This document shows positions 25,235 to 33,637 of a stretch of DNA of 64,000 nucleotides, one piece after another (the first letter of the stretch is position 1; the number at the start of each line of letters is the position of its first letter). Position numbers and translations under genes: made by a program. The stretch covers positions 25,704-89,703 of the forward strand of contig JANNSU010000081.1 in the NCBI GenBank assembly GCA_031394355.1, given 5' to 3'. Below the pieces are notes generated by a model. It saw only the letters and a list, made by a program, of their open reading frames with translations, was not told the DNA's origin and searched no databases. Source of the DNA: JAEUMY01 sp031394355 (lineage in GTDB: Bacteria > Pseudomonadota > Gammaproteobacteria > Burkholderiales > Usitatibacteraceae).

Positions 25235-25248
25235 TTGATCTGGCGCAA
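25235..25248 (+). promoter_or_regulatory. Possible FNR/Anr-type box upstream of the P-type ATPase
   Basis: TTGATCTGGCGCAA resembles the FNR-family site TTGATnnnnATCAA with two mismatches in the right half. It lies 34 bp before the proposed ATG. If it worked at the usual -41.5 position the transcript would begin at the start codon, so either the start is further downstream or the site is coincidental. Confidence 0.3.
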
Positions 25249-25282
25249 AGTTTTGACTTCACCCTCTGGTAGAAATACTGGG

Positions 25283-27937
25283 ATGAAGCGACCAGTCCAA
25301 TCCAAGCGCGCCACCAAGCCGTCAGCCTCGTCAAGCTGGCATGCCATGGCATTGCGGGATGTCCTTGCCCGCACTCGTGCATCGCGTACTGGCCTCTCTG
25401 TGAAGGAGGCTGTCGCGCGCCGTGTACGAGACGGGCCGAATGAGATAGGCGACGTGAAGGGGCGTAGCAACGTCGACATCTTGTTGTCACAATTCAAGTC
25501 CGTGCCGGTTGCACTGCTGGGTGGTTCTGCGGCACTGTCCCTGGCTACTCGTGCGCGTGCCGATGCTGCAGCCATCTCGGCCGTGCTTGTCGCGAACGGT
25601 GCATTGGGGTTCTTTACCGAGCGCCATGCCGAAAAAACCGTGTCGAGCCTGCGAAAGCTGGCGCCTGGCAAGGCGATTGTGCTGCGTGACGGCGTGCAGA
25701 CCAGTATTGCGTCTCGTGACATCGTGGTCGGCGACGTGCTGGTGCTGAAACCGGGCGAGGCGGTCGCCGCTGACGCGCGCCTGATCGAGGCGCATCGCCT
25801 GAGCGCCAATGAATCTGCGCTCACGGGTGAGAGCTTGCCTGTGCGCAAAGCGCCCCATGCCGGATTGCCAGAAGGCACTGCGCTCGGTAGCCGGTCGAAC
25901 ATGGTCCACATGGGTAGCGTCGTATCCGGCGGCGCGGGCTTGGCAGTCGTAGTGGGAATAGCGGAGAACTCGGTACTGGGTGCCATCCGCGCGCTTTCGC
26001 AGAAAGCCGAAGCGCCGCGGACACGCATGCAAGGAGAGCTGGACGAGTTGGCCAAGCGCCTCGGCTATGGCGCAGCCGCCGTAAGCGCTGGCATATTTGC
26101 GCTGGGGCTCTTGCGTGGCCGTCCCACTGTGCCGCTGCTGCGCTCGGTGGTTTCCCTTGCGGTGGCCGCCATTCCGGAGGGCCTGCCCACTGTTGCCACG
26201 ACGCTCCTCGCAAGCGGCATCCGCAACATGAGCAAGCGCAACATTTATGCGCGCCGACTCGATGCCATCGAGAATCTGGGCGCGGTCGACATCGCCTGCT
26301 TTGACAAGACCGGAACGCTGACCGAGAACCGCATGAAAGTCGCTGCGGTACATGGCGCGCATGAGCATGCTGACTGGTTGCGTGTGTGCGTGCTCTGTAA
26401 CGAAGTGGAGTCCGGGTCGGTGCAAGGTGACTGGAAAGGCTCTGCCACGGAAATCGCGTTGATCGAGTTTGCCGCGTCGCGTGGCATCGACGTGCACGGC
26501 ATGCGCGGCAAGCAGGGTCGGCTCGCAATGAAACAGCGCTCGGAGCATCACCCCTATCTCGTGACATTGCATGCTGATGGACAAAGTGCGTTCGTGGCCG
26601 TGAAAGGGCGGCCCCCTGAAGTGCTGGCGCGCTGTGTCGAATGGCGCACTGCGGACGGGGTTGCGCCACTCTCTGCGGCGCAACGTCGTCTGTTCATGCA
26701 AGCCAACGATGAACTGTCCCGCCAGGGCCAACGTGTCCTGGCGCTTGCATCCGGGCGCCAGCGCAGCCGGAAGCTAGGCGAGACCGGCGGCCTCACCTGG
26801 CTTGGCCTCGTTGGTTTAGCCGACCCTGAGCGCCCGGGAGTGGCCAAGACCGTAGAGCGTTTCCGTCGTGCGGGTATCGAACCCGTGATGATCACCGGCG
26901 ATCAGTTGGGCACTGCGCGCGCCGTTGCGGCACGCATCGGGCTCACCGGGAAGCGCACCGTGCTGGATGCGAGCACGCTTCCTGAAAATTCAGCGGCGCT
27001 CTCCGCCGAGGTTGGCAAGGCCGCCGGTTTTGCCCGTGCGAGCCCAGGTATGAAGCTCGAGATCGTGAAAGCCCTGCAGGCCAAGGGGCACGTGGTCGCC
27101 ATGACTGGAGACGGCATCAACGACGGACCAGCATTGCGCATGGCAGACGTGGGCGTGTCCATGGGGGCCAGCGCGACCGATTTCGCCCATGCCATGTCGG
27201 ATCTGGTTCTGCAGGACGATGATCCGAAAGCGCTGCTCGATGCCATTGCCGAAGGCCGCACGGCCTACCTCAACGTCAAGAAGGCGGTGCGATATCTGGC
27301 TGCGACCAATCTCAGCGAAGTGATCGTCGAATCGGTTGCTGCCATTGCCAATCTTCCCGAACCGCTCGATCCGATAGCGCTGCTCTGGACCAACCTTGTC
27401 ACGGATGTGTCGCCAGCCATTGCACTAGGCCTGGAGCCTCCCGAACCGGACATTCTGGATCGCCCGCCATTCGCACGGAGCCGAGGATTGCTCGATTCGC
27501 GCGAATGGCGAGCGGTCGGACTCGACGGCACCATCATGGCTGGCGCAACGCTGGCAAGCTTCCTGTACGCGCTCGCGCGCTACGGCCCCACACCGCGCGC
27601 ACGAACTATGGCGTTTCTCACCATGTCGACAAGTCAGCTTCTTTATGCGCTCAGCGCGCGTTCCGAAGCACCGCTTTCAATGTCTGGTAGCGGCAAGCTT
27701 CGGGATAACCCGTGGCTCACGGGAACCATCGGCGCGTCGCTTGCGCTGCAGGCCGGCACTGTACTGTTTCCGCCTTTGCGGAGAGTGTTGCGGACTACTC
27801 CCGTCAGCCCGGGTGACGCGCTGGTGGTGATAGGCACTTCACTCACGCCTCTTATCGCAAAAGAGATCCTGAAACGACTGCGTGCCTCGCAAGCCAGGAA
27901 TCGCGATGATCCAGCCAAGCCAGGGAGACGCACTTGA
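25283..27937 (+). CDS. P2A-like cation-transporting P-type ATPase
   Basis: The 884-residue protein has an N-terminal cation-ATPase domain (ALRDVLARTRASRTGLSVKEA), actuator motif TGES at 181-184, phosphorylation motif DKTGTLT with D341, and hinge motif GDGIND at 609-614. The membrane ion-site patterns IPEGLP (M4) and WTNLVTD (M6) are those of SERCA/PMCA-type calcium or manganese pumps, not the CPC of heavy-metal pumps. ATG at 25283 (MKRPVQSK) is chosen; GTG/ATG codons further in are possible. Its stop overlaps the next gene's start (TTGA), so the two products are probably made together. No GCGAATATTCGC copy occurs between 23523 and 31617, a stretch that includes this cluster. Confidence 0.9.
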   Translation: MKRPVQSKRATKPSASSSWHAMALRDVLARTRASRTGLSVKEAVARRVRDGPNEIGDVKGRSNVDILLSQFKSVPVALLGGSAALSLATRARADAAAISAVLVANGALGFFTERHAEKTVSSLRKLAPGKAIVLRDGVQTSIASRDIVVGDVLVLKPGEAVAADARLIEAHRLSANESALTGESLPVRKAPHAGLPEGTALGSRSNMVHMGSVVSGGAGLAVVVGIAENSVLGAIRALSQKAEAPRTRMQGELDELAKRLGYGAAAVSAGIFALGLLRGRPTVPLLRSVVSLAVAAIPEGLPTVATTLLASGIRNMSKRNIYARRLDAIENLGAVDIACFDKTGTLTENRMKVAAVHGAHEHADWLRVCVLCNEVESGSVQGDWKGSATEIALIEFAASRGIDVHGMRGKQGRLAMKQRSEHHPYLVTLHADGQSAFVAVKGRPPEVLARCVEWRTADGVAPLSAAQRRLFMQANDELSRQGQRVLALASGRQRSRKLGETGGLTWLGLVGLADPERPGVAKTVERFRRAGIEPVMITGDQLGTARAVAARIGLTGKRTVLDASTLPENSAALSAEVGKAAGFARASPGMKLEIVKALQAKGHVVAMTGDGINDGPALRMADVGVSMGASATDFAHAMSDLVLQDDDPKALLDAIAEGRTAYLNVKKAVRYLAATNLSEVIVESVAAIANLPEPLDPIALLWTNLVTDVSPAIALGLEPPEPDILDRPPFARSRGLLDSREWRAVGLDGTIMAGATLASFLYALARYGPTPRARTMAFLTMSTSQLLYALSARSEAPLSMSGSGKLRDNPWLTGTIGASLALQAGTVLFPPLRRVLRTTPVSPGDALVVIGTSLTPLIAKEILKRLRASQARNRDDPAKPGRRT

Positions 27938-29541
27938 AGAGAATCCGCGAAGAAGCCTCGTTTGCAGACATGGCCGGCTCCCTGCTGGATGCGGTGTCCC
28001 TTGCAGTGACGGCCGGCACTGGCCATCCCGGTACTGCGGCTGCGTCGCTCGCCATGGGACAACTTGCAAAGCGCCACGGTGCCACCTTGCTAGCCCACCA
28101 GACCGCACTGTTCGAGCGGATTCTGCCCTCGATGGACAGCGAGGTTGCGGTACGCACGGGGCGGCGCTGGTTACCCAAGTCGGTGGCCGATTTGAGGCCC
28201 GGTGACCGCATGCGTGTTCCTGCCATGGCTGTCGTGCCCGCAGACGCATTATGTGTTGCAGGTGGCCCGCCAGCCCACGTCCTGGCAGGTAGCTATGCCT
28301 GTCCCAAGGCTTGGGAACTTGTTGTCGAACGGCCAGCCGCTGAATCTCGAATCGAGCGACTGCGCCGCCATGTGCGCCATGCACTGCAGTCGCGCGAGAC
28401 ACCGGGGCCGCTCACGCCCGATCTGGACCGTATTCTTGCGCTGCCGCTCACGGCAGCTAGCCTGGTCCTCGCCCTCACCAAGGATGCCGGGCGGGCTGCG
28501 TCCCTCCTGCAGGCCGACCCCGGCCGTGGCATGGCGCTGGCGCAACCAGTCGCTCGTGAAGCGGCCTTATACGCTCTGGCCCGCCATGGCGTATTGCTCA
28601 CAGGGCTTGATGCGATGGATAGACTTGCGCGTGCCGACGTGATCGCGTTCCAGGACGTCGGTGTGCTGGCACCTCCTTTGTGGGAGTTGACGCGCGTGGT
28701 TGCCTCTCGGGATGGCCCAGATCAGGGGAAGGTCATGCATTGGCTCGGCGCGCTGCTGGGACGCACTCCGCGTGAAGCAGCGCTGGCAGGCTACCCGGAC
28801 GAGGTAGTCGCCGCGTGGCGCGAACACGGTGCAGTACTGCGCGACGGGAGTCGCCTGCTGCATGTCGCGGGCGCAGCTCTGATGAAAAAGACCTGGGGCA
28901 TTCGTCTGCCCGAGCCGGATCGCAGCGTTCTCGTGCGGCGGCTTGGTATTGTCCAAGAGGGACACCTTGTCGCGACCGTGCACCTGACGGCACGTCCCCG
29001 ATCCAACATCGGGCACGCGTTCGCAAGGCTGCGCAAACTTGGTGTCAAGCACATCGCGATTTTCACCGAGGACGTGGCCCCGAGTCCGCCGCCGGCGCTG
29101 CGAGCGCTGGACCGCGAGGTTGACATCCTTTGCGACCGCGCGGCGCAGCGAGCGTGGCTTGATCAGGCGTCACTGGCCGGACATCGCGTTGCACTGGTCC
29201 ATACGTCGTTGCGAGACCTGCTCCCCGTGGGCGGATTGAGCCTCTGTCCAGCCGAGGCGGAAGCCGGCGCCCACGGCGTACTGCTGCATGACCCACTCGA
29301 ATGCCTCGTGAAAGGCCGCGCGCTCTCGATGCAATTGCGGCAACGCATGCGTAGGGCATTCGGAGTGAATGTTGCGGTCGATGCCGCGACCATGTTCGCC
29401 GCAGGTTTGCGCATCACGCCACCCATTGTCACCGCAGGGCTTCGGCATGCAGCTACCTTTGGTCTGCTTTCAGCAAGTGCAGCCCTGTCCCGGGCGGCAC
29501 CCTCGTTTCACTCAGCCACCAGAAAAGGAGATGCAACATGA
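27934..29541 (+). CDS. Degenerate P1B-type ATPase-like protein (no phosphorylation site)
   Basis: The 535 residues follow the order of a heavy-metal P-type ATPase. An actuator-like segment (VADLRPGDRMRVPAMAVVPADAL) comes first, then the M4-to-P-domain junction (REAALYALARHGVLLTGLDAMDRLARADVIAF). The end is LLHDPLECLVKGRALSMQLRQRMRRAFGVNVAVD, where active pumps have the ...LRxxRxNxxxAFxYN pattern. The key motifs are lost: DKTGTL is QDVGVL (240-245), TGES is AGSY, and no GDGxND remains. It therefore cannot form the aspartyl-phosphate. It starts (TTG) inside the stop of the active ATPase and its stop overlaps the next start (ATGA). It probably serves as a partner or scaffold of the active pump; this is inference. 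Confidence 0.75.
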   Translation: MKRIREEASFADMAGSLLDAVSLAVTAGTGHPGTAAASLAMGQLAKRHGATLLAHQTALFERILPSMDSEVAVRTGRRWLPKSVADLRPGDRMRVPAMAVVPADALCVAGGPPAHVLAGSYACPKAWELVVERPAAESRIERLRRHVRHALQSRETPGPLTPDLDRILALPLTAASLVLALTKDAGRAASLLQADPGRGMALAQPVAREAALYALARHGVLLTGLDAMDRLARADVIAFQDVGVLAPPLWELTRVVASRDGPDQGKVMHWLGALLGRTPREAALAGYPDEVVAAWREHGAVLRDGSRLLHVAGAALMKKTWGIRLPEPDRSVLVRRLGIVQEGHLVATVHLTARPRSNIGHAFARLRKLGVKHIAIFTEDVAPSPPPALRALDREVDILCDRAAQRAWLDQASLAGHRVALVHTSLRDLLPVGGLSLCPAEAEAGAHGVLLHDPLECLVKGRALSMQLRQRMRRAFGVNVAVDAATMFAAGLRITPPIVTAGLRHAATFGLLSASAALSRAAPSFHSATRKGDAT

Positions 29542-29912
29542 TCGAAACCAAGAACGGAGTGGGCGCAGGGGGCCTGCTGCTTGCCGTCGCAGGCGGCGCA
29601 GTGCTCGGATTCGCCGGCGCTTTTTTGCTGCTACGCGATCCCGAACGCGTCCAGCGTTGGGTGCAGCGCGCTACAAAGGGCTTTGAAGAGCTTCAGGCTT
29701 CGTTTGCACAGCAGCGGGATGACTTGGCTGAACAGTGGCACGCCGCTTCAAGCGAGGCACACGTCATGACAGACGAGGAAGCGCTGGCGGCAGCCACGGT
29801 AGGCGCCGCCGCAATGGCTGATCCTGAGGAAGAACCGGTTGCGACAAGAAGCCGCGCAAGGCGAACGACAACGTCAGGGCGCTCACGACGCAAACCGGCA
29901 AAACGCGTCTAG
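29538..29912 (+). CDS. Small membrane protein with basic C-terminal tail (YtxH-like)
   Basis: The 124 residues have one glycine/alanine-rich membrane segment (about 10-32, LLAVAGGAVLGFAGAFLLL), then an amphipathic helical region (RVQRWVQRATKGFEELQASFAQQRDDLAEQW). An acidic stretch follows, and then a very basic tail (RSRARRTTTSGRSRRKPAKRV). The plan resembles YtxH-type proteins. The lysine/arginine tail could bind nucleic acid or polyphosphate, but that is a guess. It is the third gene of an overlapping trio with the two ATPase-like genes. Confidence 0.75.
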   Translation: MIETKNGVGAGGLLLAVAGGAVLGFAGAFLLLRDPERVQRWVQRATKGFEELQASFAQQRDDLAEQWHAASSEAHVMTDEEALAAATVGAAAMADPEEEPVATRSRARRTTTSGRSRRKPAKRV

Positions 29913-29991
29913 ATCATTTCGGCGCTGCCGGGAAACAAGTGTCTTCCTCGTAGCCACGATGTAGCGGATCAGGCTCAAGAGTTTTGGAGAT

Positions 29992-30022
29992 CCCGGATTT
30001 CGCTTCGCTGCATCCGGCCTAC
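29992..30022. repeat. Dispersed CCCGGATT...GCATCCGG repeat
   Basis: CCCGGATTTCGCTTCGCTG followed by CATCCGGCCTAC belongs to the same intergenic repeat family as 12279-12349. It lies in the 119-bp gap between the converging small membrane protein gene and the gene at 30032-30388. Nothing else was seen in that gap. Confidence 0.7.
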
Positions 30023-30031
30023 GACGCTACG

Positions 30032-30388
30032 TCACGGATTGGCCCGAGCGCGGACACGCAAGATCAGGCGTTTAACTTGCCTGACTAGATATGGAACCAA
30101 GACGAACCACTGAAAGGTACCGACTGCTGCATAAACTATCGTCAACACCGCAGTGCCGAACGGCAATTGAGAGAATTGCTGAAACCAGGTTTGGTCGCCC
30201 CAAGCGCCTGAAGCCAAAGTCTGCGCCGTGATTACCAAGGTGCCGCTTGGTGCCGAGAGGAGCAGCATCAAAAGGGTCCACGCGATTGCGGCTTCGCCGC
30301 CAGTCCACGCCTCTGTGCCGACAAGTACGACGACGAAGCACGTGAGATAGACCGCCAGCAGGCAGAGAACCAGCCCGCGCATTCGCAT
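30032..30388 (-). CDS. Small membrane protein of unknown function
   Basis: The 118 residues, from ATG at 30388, have three hydrophobic segments (LVLCLLAVYLTCFVVVLVG, AWTLLMLLLSAPSGTLVI and a C-terminal one) and a basic end (RQVKRLILRVRARANP). The start codon overlaps the CBS gene stop (TGATG), so it is translated after that gene. The family was not recognised. Confidence 0.65.
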   Translation of the reverse strand: MRMRGLVLCLLAVYLTCFVVVLVGTEAWTGGEAAIAWTLLMLLLSAPSGTLVITAQTLASGAWGDQTWFQQFSQLPFGTAVLTIVYAAVGTFQWFVLVPYLVRQVKRLILRVRARANP

Positions 30389-30816
30389 CAGCTGTAAATG
30401 TAGCTTTCCAACTGCTTGATCGTCACTTCCCGCTCCGCCATGATGTCCGCCATCAGGTCGCGGATGGAGATCATGCCGATGACCTCGCTGTCCTTCACCA
30501 CGGGCAGGTGGCGGAAGCGCTTGGAAATCATGATGGCCATGCATTCCTCGGTGGAGGTCTCGGGTGAGACGCACAGGACATCCGCCGTCATGATTTCACT
30601 CACTGTGGTGGTTTTGGAATCACGGCCTTCCAGCGCCACTTTGCGAGCGTAGTCCCGCTCGGAGAAGATGCCGGCAAGACGGCCGCCTTGCATCACCAGC
30701 ACCGCGCCGATTCCGGCTTCCGACATGAGTTTGAGTGCCTCAAACACGGTGGACTCCGGTTTGACATACCAGAGCGCAATATCCATCTGCATCAGCATCT
30801 GTTGCACGGTTTTCAT
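30388..30816 (-). CDS. CBS-domain pair protein
   Basis: The 142-residue protein consists of two CBS motifs: VKPESTVFEALKLMSEAGIGAVLVM...GIFSERDYARKV and SPETSTEECMAIMISKRFRHLPVV...GMISIRDLM. Such stand-alone pairs bind adenine nucleotides or similar ligands and regulate partners. ATG at 30816 has AAGGGG upstream. It lies between ETF-QO and the small membrane gene on the same strand. Confidence 0.92.
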   Translation of the reverse strand: MKTVQQMLMQMDIALWYVKPESTVFEALKLMSEAGIGAVLVMQGGRLAGIFSERDYARKVALEGRDSKTTTVSEIMTADVLCVSPETSTEECMAIMISKRFRHLPVVKDSEVIGMISIRDLMADIMAEREVTIKQLESYIYS

Positions 30817-30839
30817 GCCAGCCCCTTTGTCGGGTGATG

Positions 30840-32483
30840 CTACATATTCGGGTAGTTGGGTCCTCCGCCACCCTCTGGCGTGACCCACACGATGTTCTGT
30901 GTAGGGTCCTTTATATCGCACGTCTTGCAGTGAACGCAATTCTGGGCATTGATCTGCAGGCGCGGCGTTGCGTTCTCGGTCACGATTTCGTAGACACCGG
31001 CCGGGCAATAACGCTGTTCGGGTGAGTCGTACAGGGCCAGGTTGGTGGTGATGGGAATGTTGGCATCCTTGAGCGTCAAATGGGCGGGCTGATCTTCCTC
31101 GTGGTTGGTATTCGAGATGAATACCGAGGACAACCGGTCGAAGCTGAGGACGCCATCGGGCTTCGGATACTGGATTGGCGTGGCGTCCGACTTCTTCAAC
31201 AGGGTTTCGTGATCGGCATGCTGGTGATGCAGGGTCCACGGCGCTTTGCCGCCGAAGACAACTTGGTCGATCCCGACCATGAGCGTGCCGGTGTAGAGCC
31301 CCTTGGACATCCAGGGCTTGAAGTTGCGCGCCTTGTACAGCTCTTCATGCAGCCAGCTCTTCTCGAATGCTGACGGATAGCCAGTCAGCTCATCACCGAC
31401 GCGTCCGGCTGCCAGCGCATCAAACGCAGCATCGGCAGCGAGCATTCCAGATTTGATTGCAGCATGGATGCCCTTGATGCGGGATGCGTTGAGGAATCCG
31501 GCGTTGTCCCCGATGAGCGCGCCGCCAGGGAAGGTGAGCTTCGGCAGGGACTGCAGGCCACCGGCGGCGATGGCGCGGGCACCGTAAGCGAGACGCTTGC
31601 CACCTTCAAGGAAGGTGCGAATATTCGCATGCGTTTTATACCGCTGGAATTCTTCAAAGGGCGACAGGTAAGGATTGCTGTAGCCCAGCCCGACAACGTA
31701 GCCGATCGATACCTGGTTGTTCTCGAGGTGGTACAGATATGAACCCCCGTAGGTATCGCTCGCGAGTGGCCAGCCGGCGGTGTGTACCACCAGCCCCGGT
31801 ACATGTTTCTCCGGCTTCACTTCCCAGACTTCCTTCAGCCCGATACCGTAGACCTGCGGGTCACGACCGTCATTCAGCTTGAAGCGGGCCTGCAACTGTT
31901 TGCCGAGATGTCCACGGCAGCCTTCGGCAAAGAAGGTGTATTTGGCATGGAGCTCCATGCCGCGCTGGAAGCGGTCGGTCTGCTCACCGGCTTTGCCAAT
32001 GCCCATATCGCCTGTGGCGATACCTTTCACGCTTCCGTCCTCGTGGAACAGGACCTCCGCCGCGGCGAAGCCTGGATAAATTTCGACACCGAGCTCCTCG
32101 GCTTTGGTGCCCAGCCATCGGCATACATTGGCGAGGCTGATGATGTAGTTGCCGTGGTTCTTGAAGCAGTTCGGCAGCACCCAGTCAGGCACCTTGGTGC
32201 CGCCGGTCTCGGACAGGAACAGGAAGCGGTCTTCGGTCACCGGTTGGTTCAGCGGGGCACCCAGGGCCTTCCAGTCGCTGAAGAGCTCGGTGATGGCGAT
32301 GGGATCCATGACGGCACCAGAGAGAATGTGCCCGCCCACCTCGGCAGCCTTTTCAACGACGCACACATTGACGTCCGAGCCCTTGGCGGCGGCCAGTTGC
32401 TTGAGACGTATGGCGGCAGCGAGCCCGGCAGGGCCGGCACCAACCACCACGACGTCGTATTCCATGAATTCGCGGTCGGACAT
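30840..32483 (-). CDS. Electron transfer flavoprotein-ubiquinone oxidoreductase
   Basis: The 547-residue membrane-associated flavoprotein passes electrons from ETF to ubiquinone, linking fatty-acid and amino-acid oxidation to respiration. It shows the FAD motif VVGAGPAGLAAAIRLKQ near the N-terminus and a central ubiquinone/FAD domain. C-terminal 4Fe-4S ligands are in CPAGVYE and NCVHCKTCDIKDP. ATG at 32483 (MSDREFMEYDVV) is chosen; MEYDVV is a shorter option. A palindrome at 31617-31628 encodes THANIRTF. Confidence 0.95.
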   Translation of the reverse strand: MSDREFMEYDVVVVGAGPAGLAAAIRLKQLAAAKGSDVNVCVVEKAAEVGGHILSGAVMDPIAITELFSDWKALGAPLNQPVTEDRFLFLSETGGTKVPDWVLPNCFKNHGNYIISLANVCRWLGTKAEELGVEIYPGFAAAEVLFHEDGSVKGIATGDMGIGKAGEQTDRFQRGMELHAKYTFFAEGCRGHLGKQLQARFKLNDGRDPQVYGIGLKEVWEVKPEKHVPGLVVHTAGWPLASDTYGGSYLYHLENNQVSIGYVVGLGYSNPYLSPFEEFQRYKTHANIRTFLEGGKRLAYGARAIAAGGLQSLPKLTFPGGALIGDNAGFLNASRIKGIHAAIKSGMLAADAAFDALAAGRVGDELTGYPSAFEKSWLHEELYKARNFKPWMSKGLYTGTLMVGIDQVVFGGKAPWTLHHQHADHETLLKKSDATPIQYPKPDGVLSFDRLSSVFISNTNHEEDQPAHLTLKDANIPITTNLALYDSPEQRYCPAGVYEIVTENATPRLQINAQNCVHCKTCDIKDPTQNIVWVTPEGGGGPNYPNM

Positions 32484-32564
32484 GTTGAATGCTTCAGGGA
32501 AGGAAAGAGACAGCAATTATAATCGCAGGCATCTCCTTCACCCCGCGCGCTGCTGCCATTGCCC

Positions 32565-33005
32565 ATGAACATGACCGAAATCGTGAAAGGACCCCTGCTG
32601 CAGCAAACGCTTGTTCCCATCCGCTGGGGCGACATGGATGCGATGGGGCATGTGAACAACATCATCCATTTGCAGTATTGCGAGCAGTGCCGTGTGGAAT
32701 GGAAATCGCGACTAGCCAAGCATCTGCAAGGCACGCAGCAGGGCATGATCGTGAAGAAGTCCGCCATGACCTATCACCGGCCGCTGCTGTATCCCGGCAC
32801 GGTGGAGGTGCGCATGTTTGCCGGTCAGGTGGGCCGAACCAGCTTCACGCAGCACTACGAGCTGCGCCTCGACAAGCAGGGACTTGATGACGATGCCACG
32901 CTGTTTGCAGAGGCTGAGTTTGTCATTGTCTGGTTCGACTATGCCACCAACGCAGCGACGCCCATCCCTGCGAATATTCGCAGCATGCTGGCGGGGGCTG
33001 CGTGA
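32565..33005 (+). CDS. Hotdog-fold acyl-CoA thioesterase (4HBT family)
   Basis: The 146 residues carry the family catalytic block IRWGDMDAMGHVNN with its active-site Asp, followed by the long hotdog helix YCEQCRVEWKSRL and strand YHRPLLYPGTVEV. It hydrolyses acyl-CoA thioesters; chain specificity is unknown. ATG at 32565 is preferred to TTG at 32559. A TATAAT at 32518-32523 is a possible -10 element. The stop overlaps the crcB start (GTGA). A palindrome at 32970-32981 encodes PANIRSM. Confidence 0.9.
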   Translation: MNMTEIVKGPLLQQTLVPIRWGDMDAMGHVNNIIHLQYCEQCRVEWKSRLAKHLQGTQQGMIVKKSAMTYHRPLLYPGTVEVRMFAGQVGRTSFTQHYELRLDKQGLDDDATLFAEAEFVIVWFDYATNAATPIPANIRSMLAGAA

Positions 33006-33391
33006 CCGCCACACTGGGCGGATTCATCGCGGTGGGATGTGGCGCCGCGCTGGGTGCCTGGCTGCGCTGGGGGCTGTCGATGTGGCTCAACGATCGGCAC
33101 ACATGGATTCCGTTGGGCACGCTGGCGGCAAATTTGATCGGCGGCTACAGCGTCGGGCTGGCCGTAGCATGGCTCGCCCTGCACGCAGACATCAGCCCAG
33201 AGTGGCGGTTGTTCCTGGTAACCGGGCTGCTTGGGGGGCTGACCACGTTTTCTTCGTATTCGGCGGAAGTGGTGGGACTGATTCAGCGCGGCAGTATTGG
33301 CTGGGCGATCGGCTTGGCACTGATGCATCTGGCGGGGTCTCTCGTGCTGACGTGGCTGGGCTTCCTGACGGTCAAAGGGATGGTCCCGTAG
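33002..33391 (+). CDS. crcB: Fluoride ion channel CrcB/Fluc
   Basis: The 129 residues have four membrane helices and the conserved GAWLRWGLS, GTLAANLIGGYSVG and GGLTTFSSYSAEV (channel Phe box and Na+ site). It exports fluoride passively as a dual-topology dimer. The GTG start overlaps the thioesterase stop. No fluoride riboswitch was seen upstream of the pair. Confidence 0.95.
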   Translation: MTATLGGFIAVGCGAALGAWLRWGLSMWLNDRHTWIPLGTLAANLIGGYSVGLAVAWLALHADISPEWRLFLVTGLLGGLTTFSSYSAEVVGLIQRGSIGWAIGLALMHLAGSLVLTWLGFLTVKGMVP

Positions 33392-33468
33392 GGCTCAACG
33401 CATAGCAGTGAATATTGGGGCGAAAGTGCCCCGGCAATTGTCCGCAAAAGCCGCCAAAAAAAAGTGCT

Positions 33469-33497
33469 GGCATGCCCCCCGTTGCGGTTGTTATACT
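33469..33497 (+). promoter_or_regulatory. Possible sigma-70 promoter of the usher-like gene
   Basis: TATACT at 33492-33497 is a good -10 hexamer in the 246-bp gap before the gene at 33638, but no good -35 lies 16-18 bp upstream. A GGGGC...GCCCC stem at 33417-33432, without a T-run, may end the crcB transcript. Confidence 0.3.
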
Positions 33498-33637
33498 GAC
33501 TTGTCAAAAACAACCCGTAACTCCACGAAGTTAAAGCGTTTTTTGGTTAATCATGCGCAATTGTCCGGGCACAACCCGAAACCCATTTCGTCTGGCATTT
33601 GCCAGATGCGTTGCGGCGTGGCTGACGCGGCCCTGAG

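Noticed and set aside
32484..33001. Fluoride riboswitch ahead of the thioesterase-crcB pair
   Set aside because: No fluoride aptamer core pattern was found upstream; crcB is translated by overlap with the thioesterase gene.
33470..33488. Sigma-54-like TGGCAT...GTTGC upstream of the usher-like gene
   Set aside because: The GG and GC pairs are 13 bp apart instead of 10, so it does not fit a sigma-54 promoter.
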